Assembly (NCBI RefSeq): GCF_036226605.1
Contig: NZ_CP109000.1
Span: 6,692,501-6,756,500, forward strand
Source: Streptomyces sp. NBC_00704
GTDB lineage: Bacteria > Actinomycetota > Actinomycetes > Streptomycetales > Streptomycetaceae
Reading direction: 5' to 3'
Length of the DNA: 64,000 nucleotides
This document shows positions 60,260 through 64,000 of this stretch, piece by piece. Both the position numbers and the translations under genes were made by a program. Positions within the stretch are counted from its first letter, which is position 1. The number at the start of each line of letters is the position of its first letter. The notes beneath the pieces were generated by a model. It ran no database searches, was not told where the DNA came from, and saw nothing but the letters and a program-made list of their open reading frames with translations.

Positions 60260-62431
60260 ATGCGCAACCACCTCGACCGTCAGCTGCACACCGTGCGCAA
60301 CCTGGGCATCCTCGCCCATGTGGACGCCGGCAAGACCACCGTCACCGAGCGGATCCTGTACGCCACCGGGACCACGCACAAGCGCGGCGAGGTCCACGAC
60401 GGCACGACCGTGACCGACTTCGACCCGCAGGAGCGCGACCGCGGCATCACGATCTTCGCCGCGGCCGTCAGCTGCGACTGGGACGGTCACCGCGTCAACC
60501 TGATCGACACCCCCGGGCACGTCGACTTCGCCGACGAGGTGGAGCGGGCCCTGCGCGTCCTCGACGGCGCGGTGGCGGTGTTCGACGCCGTGGCCGGAGT
60601 GGAGCCGCAGAGCGAGTCCGTGTGGCGGCAGGCCGACCGGCACGGCGTCCCCAGGATCGCGTTCGTCAACAAGCTGGACCGGGCGGGCGCCGACCTGGAC
60701 GCCGCCGTGGAGTCGATCCGCACCCGGCTGCATCCGCTCCCGCTGGCGGTGCAGCTGCCGATCGGCGTGGAGGACGGCTTCACCGGCGTCGTCGACCTGC
60801 TCCGCATGCGGGCCCTGACGTGGAACGACGCCGGCGAAGCGGCCGTCGAAGGGGAGGTGCCGCGGGAACTGGCCGCGGAGTCGCTGCGCCGGCGCAGGCT
60901 GCTGGAGGAAGCCGTGGCGGAGCGGCACCCGGCCGCCCTGGAGGAGTTCTGCGACCGGGAGACGCTCAGCGCCCGGACCCTGTCCGGAGCCCTGCGCGAC
61001 CTGACCCGCACGGGCGACGCACTGGTCGTGCTGTGCGGGTCGGCGTACCGCAACCGGGGGATCGAGCCGCTGCTCGACGCGGTCGTCGCGTATCTGCCGT
61101 CGCCGCTCGACGTGCCGCCGGTGAGCGGTAGCCGGGACGGCGCGGCGAAGCACGGCACCCGGCCCGGCGGGCTCGCGGCCGCCGCCCCCGCACCCGACGG
61201 GGCCGGTGAGCGGCGTCCCGCCGACCCGGGGGCGCCGTTCGCGGCGCTCGCGTTCAAGGTCGCGGCCACCGCCACGGGACGCCTCACCTATCTGCGGGTG
61301 TACTCGGGCACGATCGAGAAGGGGGACCCGGTGTGGGAGTCGGGCACGCGGCGCACCGAGCGGATCGGCCGGATCCTGCGGGTGCGGGCGGACCGGCACG
61401 CCCAGGTGGACCGGGCCGTCGCCGGGGACATCGTGGCCGTGGTCGGGCTGAGGTCGGCCCGCGCGGGCTCGACCCTGTGCGCGCCGCAGGCCCCCGTCGT
61501 CCTCGAACCGCCCGGGGTCCCCGACCCGGTCGTCTCGGTGGCGGTGGAACCCCGCACGAACGCCGACGCCGACCGGCTGGCCTCGGCGCTCGCACGGCTC
61601 TCGGAGGAGGATCCGTCGCTGGTCGTCAGGACCGACGCCGAGACCGGTCAGACCGTGCTGTCGGGCATGGGCGAACTGCACCTGGAGGTGGCGGTGGAGA
61701 AGATCCGGAGCGGCCTCGGCCTCGAGGTCGTCGTGGGGCGGCCGCGGGTGACCTACCGCGAGACGGTCGCCCGCGGGGTGTCCGGCGTCGTCTTCCGTCA
61801 CGTCAAACAGGACGGCGGGGCGGGGCAGTTCGCGCATGTCGTCCTCGACGTCGAACCGCTCGGCGCGGCCGGCGCGGGGGAGGCGGCCGGCACGCCGGAC
61901 GCGGCCGGTGACGCGGGGACCGCGTTCGCGTTCCGCTCCGCCGTCGTCGGCGGACGGGTGCCGCAGGAGTACGTGCGCGCCGTCGAGGCCGGCTGCCGGG
62001 ACGCCCTGGCGGAGGGTCCCCTCGGCGGGCACCCGGTCACCGGGGTGCGGGTCACCCTGGTCGACGGGGCCACCCACGTGAAGGACTCCTCCGAGACGGC
62101 CTTCCGCACGGCGGGCCGCTTCGGGCTCCGGGAGGCCCTGCGCGCCTGCGCGATGGTCCTGCTGGAGCCGGTCGTCGAGGTCACGGTCACCGTGCCGGAG
62201 GACGCCGTCGGCGGCGTCCTCGGCGATCTCGCCGGCCGGCGCGGGCGGATCACCGACTCGACCGTGCGCGGCGGTTCGGCGGTGGTCACCGCCACCGTGC
62301 CGCTGGCCGAGCTGTTCGGCTACGCGACCCGGCTGCGCAGCCGCACCCAGGGCCGGGGAGCCTTCACGGCCAGGCCGACCGGATACGCGCCCGCCCCGGC
62401 GCCGTCGACGGCGGTCACCCCCGTACGGTGA
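60260..62431 (+). CDS. Elongation factor G paralogue
   Basis: A 723-residue translational GTPase with all EF-G domains. G1 AHVDAGKTT near 16, G2 RGITI, G3 DTPGH, G4 NKLD, G5 CGSA. Domain II lies around 330-420, domain III with SGMGELHLEVAVEKI, domain IV with QDGGAGQFAHVVLDV, domain V at the C-terminus. It is not next to rpsL/rpsG/tuf, so it is a second EF-G rather than the housekeeping fusA. Such paralogues in Streptomyces have been considered fusidic-acid tolerance or stress factors, and the fold overlaps ribosomal protection proteins. The start at 60260 (MRNHLDRQLHTVRNLGI) matches the family; GAAAGG precedes it. Confidence 0.9.
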   Translation: MRNHLDRQLHTVRNLGILAHVDAGKTTVTERILYATGTTHKRGEVHDGTTVTDFDPQERDRGITIFAAAVSCDWDGHRVNLIDTPGHVDFADEVERALRVLDGAVAVFDAVAGVEPQSESVWRQADRHGVPRIAFVNKLDRAGADLDAAVESIRTRLHPLPLAVQLPIGVEDGFTGVVDLLRMRALTWNDAGEAAVEGEVPRELAAESLRRRRLLEEAVAERHPAALEEFCDRETLSARTLSGALRDLTRTGDALVVLCGSAYRNRGIEPLLDAVVAYLPSPLDVPPVSGSRDGAAKHGTRPGGLAAAAPAPDGAGERRPADPGAPFAALAFKVAATATGRLTYLRVYSGTIEKGDPVWESGTRRTERIGRILRVRADRHAQVDRAVAGDIVAVVGLRSARAGSTLCAPQAPVVLEPPGVPDPVVSVAVEPRTNADADRLASALARLSEEDPSLVVRTDAETGQTVLSGMGELHLEVAVEKIRSGLGLEVVVGRPRVTYRETVARGVSGVVFRHVKQDGGAGQFAHVVLDVEPLGAAGAGEAAGTPDAAGDAGTAFAFRSAVVGGRVPQEYVRAVEAGCRDALAEGPLGGHPVTGVRVTLVDGATHVKDSSETAFRTAGRFGLREALRACAMVLLEPVVEVTVTVPEDAVGGVLGDLAGRRGRITDSTVRGGSAVVTATVPLAELFGYATRLRSRTQGRGAFTARPTGYAPAPAPSTAVTPVR

Positions 62432-62463
62432 CCGTGCGCCGGGCGGGGCGAGTGGGCAGGTGA

Positions 62464-62505
62464 GGTGCGCGGGTCCACGGACCTCGGTCGGTGGACCCGC
62501 GCACC
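62464..62505. terminator. Bidirectional terminator hairpin
   Basis: A perfect 15-bp stem, GGTGCGCGGGTCCAC at 62464-62478 pairing with 62491-62505, with a 12-nt loop. It lies between the convergent EF-G paralogue (ends 62431) and the beta-helix gene (ends 62587). Confidence 0.8.
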
Positions 62506-62586
62506 GTCGGGGCGGCGTGCTCGAAGCCGCCCCGACGGCGGTGCCTCAGCGCACCAAGGGTCGTCCGGGGTTCGGGCGCGTGCGGA

Positions 62587-64000
62587 TCACGGGTACGACA
62601 CCACGGTCGACGGCACCGTGGAGGTGCCCGAGGTCGGCGCCCCCGTCTCGTTGATGACGTGCTCGTACTGTCCGTTGCCGCCGAGCGAGACCACCAGCAC
62701 GTCGTGGAACTTGACGCCCGGCGCGTTCGGGGCGGCGAAGCCGTGGTGCTGGACGATCGTCGGGTCGACGTTGTAGTAGCAGTAGCTGCCCAGGCCCCAG
62801 CCCTCGTGCGTGGTGACCTTGTCGCCCACCTTGTAGGCGGCGTAGCCCCGCACCGGGCCGTTCTGGATCGCGGCCTGGTTCGGGGCGTCGTAGGCCTTCT
62901 CGTTCTGGAAGAAGATCGTGCGTCCGCGCTGGCCGAACCACTGCACGTCGTACTTGTTGAAGTGCTCCACGAACAGGCCGGTCGCCAGGACGTCGTGGCC
63001 GTTGACGACCACGCCGTAGTCGGCCCGGTTGGTGTCCCAGCCGACGCCCTCGCCGTGGTCCGCGCGCCAGACCCAGGTGTGGTCGACGATGGTGTGCCGG
63101 TTGTTGATCACCATGCTGGTGGTGGCCTTGCCGGCGCCGGCCCCGCCGATGCGCACGAACACGTCCTGGACCGTGGTCGGGTTGGCGGAGTGGTCGCGCG
63201 AGGCTCCGGGCGGGCCGACCTCCAGCAGGGTGGGGGAGTTGACCGGTCCGGCGTCGATGAGGAAGCCCGCCAGCCGGACCCCGTCGACGTCGGCGACCTT
63301 GAGCGCGGTGACGCCGTTGTCGGGGATGAGGGTGGCGTACCCCAGGCCCAGCACCACCGTGTCGGCGCGGGTCACCCTGATCGGCTGGTCGACGTGGTAG
63401 ATCCCCGGCGTCAGCAGCAGGTGGAGGCCCTGCGCGAGCGCCTGGTTGAGGGTGGCCGCCGAGACGCCGGGCCTGGCCACGTAGAACTGTGACAGGGGCA
63501 GCGAGGAGCCGCGCGGGGTGCCGTTGCCCCAGGTCACGCCGCGGGCGTTCGTTCGCTTCGCGGGCAGGAAGACGCGGAAGCCTCCGCCGCCGTCGACGTA
63601 CAGGAACGGCTTCTCGCGGGAGACGGGCGTGGTGTCGAGCGTGGTGTACGGCGGGTCGGGGAAGCTCTGGGCGGGCGCCCCCTCGACCCCCGAGAACACC
63701 ATGTTCCACACGCCGTTCAGCCAGCTGCCGATCGCGCTGTCGCGGGTGTACCACTGCTGCTGCGAGTACGGGCCGATCTGGCCGTCGACGCGGCTGTCGG
63801 CGATGTACCCGCCGCTGGCCCAGCCGTAGCCGGAGGGCGCCAGGTCGAGGCCGCCGCGCACATGCATCCGGCGGAACGGCGCGGCCTGGGCGACGGCCCA
63901 GCGGTTGGTGCCGTTGACCGGGACGAGCGCGAGGTTCTCCGCCGAACGCCAGAAGTTCTGCGTGGCGTTGCCGCCGAACCAGCCGGCGTCGACCGTGACG
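62587..64000 (-). CDS. Large beta-helix protein (GH55/pectate-lyase-like), partial at window end
   Basis: The C-terminal ~471 residues of a protein whose 5' part is beyond the window; the frame is open through 64000, and the first visible residues are TVDAGWFGGNATQNFWRSAE. Visible features are repeated coils of a right-handed beta helix (VVLGLGYATLIPDNGVTALK, TIVDHTWVWRADHGEGVGWD), LYVDGGGGFRVFLPA, and the end VINETGAPTSGTSTVPS. Genome annotation often calls this family adenylyl cyclase or coagulation factor 5/8-type protein; the sequence looks more like a GH55-type glucanase fold. Probably secreted, but the signal peptide is not in view. Confidence 0.8.
   Translation of the reverse strand, partial: VTVDAGWFGGNATQNFWRSAENLALVPVNGTNRWAVAQAAPFRRMHVRGGLDLAPSGYGWASGGYIADSRVDGQIGPYSQQQWYTRDSAIGSWLNGVWNMVFSGVEGAPAQSFPDPPYTTLDTTPVSREKPFLYVDGGGGFRVFLPAKRTNARGVTWGNGTPRGSSLPLSQFYVARPGVSAATLNQALAQGLHLLLTPGIYHVDQPIRVTRADTVVLGLGYATLIPDNGVTALKVADVDGVRLAGFLIDAGPVNSPTLLEVGPPGASRDHSANPTTVQDVFVRIGGAGAGKATTSMVINNRHTIVDHTWVWRADHGEGVGWDTNRADYGVVVNGHDVLATGLFVEHFNKYDVQWFGQRGRTIFFQNEKAYDAPNQAAIQNGPVRGYAAYKVGDKVTTHEGWGLGSYCYYNVDPTIVQHHGFAAPNAPGVKFHDVLVVSLGGNGQYEHVINETGAPTSGTSTVPSTVVSYP

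Overview
This window reads as a chromosomal segment of a Streptomyces (or very close actinomycete). G+C is very high and third codon positions are almost all G or C. GTG starts and ATGA/GTGA stop-start overlaps are frequent. Marker systems point the same way: a conservon with a terminal cytochrome P450 (rar/cvn9 type), an XRE-DUF5753 regulator, CebR-type operators in front of cellulase genes, and the FdhD and EF-G paralogue loci common in the genus. I ran no searches; family names come from motifs and memory.

Region by region. 0-3.4 kb: histidine phosphatase, ABC-F ATPase, a 13-copy 16-bp tandem repeat and a small conserved gene. 3.4-12.3 kb: DJ-1/PfpI protein, DUF2795-like protein, a thiamine-diphosphate enzyme that has lost its catalytic glutamate, a secreted membrane-anchored protein, a PLP-fold protein lacking the PLP lysine and carrying a 20-residue N-terminal repeat, two metallo-beta-lactamase-fold hydrolases and a DedA protein. 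12.3-20.6 kb: a degenerate resolvase-like protein, a holin/phosphatase membrane fusion, OsmC, an unusual XRE / beta-helix / small-protein module whose last two members share a 29-residue motif, a pterin dehydratase and a methyltransferase.

20.7-30.4 kb is a cellulose/xyloglucan utilisation island: GH74-CBM2, CBM2-GH48, CBM2-GH5 and CBM2-GH6. The divergent GH48/GH5 promoter region carries one perfect and one imperfect CebR box and a third inverted repeat. Together the enzymes supply an endoglucanase, two processive cellobiohydrolases acting from opposite chain ends, and a xyloglucanase.

30.5-43.4 kb holds mixed metabolism: PhyH dioxygenase, His-rich methyltransferase, SDR with a MerR-type operator, aldo/keto reductase, acyl-CoA synthetase, a LysR/transporter pair, an oxidoreductase/MarR pair with two clear operators, a cysteine-hydrolase-fold protein and fdhD. 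Behind fdhD lie two broken fragments, apparently of a formate dehydrogenase-like protein and an MFS small subunit. A KAS III enzyme follows.

43.5-48.0 kb: tRNA-Leu(GAG), then the overlapping five-gene rarABCDE conservon. 48.1-51.0 kb: an indole prenyltransferase (DMATS fold) preceded by a short coupled ORF containing a terminator hairpin, and a convergent flavin monooxygenase. 51.1-56.9 kb: a hydroxyproline catabolic operon (three-subunit D-hydroxyproline dehydrogenase, deaminase, 2-epimerase, GntR regulator). 57-64 kb: two lipoproteins, a nucleotidyltransferase, an EF-G paralogue with a short upstream ORF and a repetitive leader, and the 3' part of a large beta-helix protein that runs off the window.
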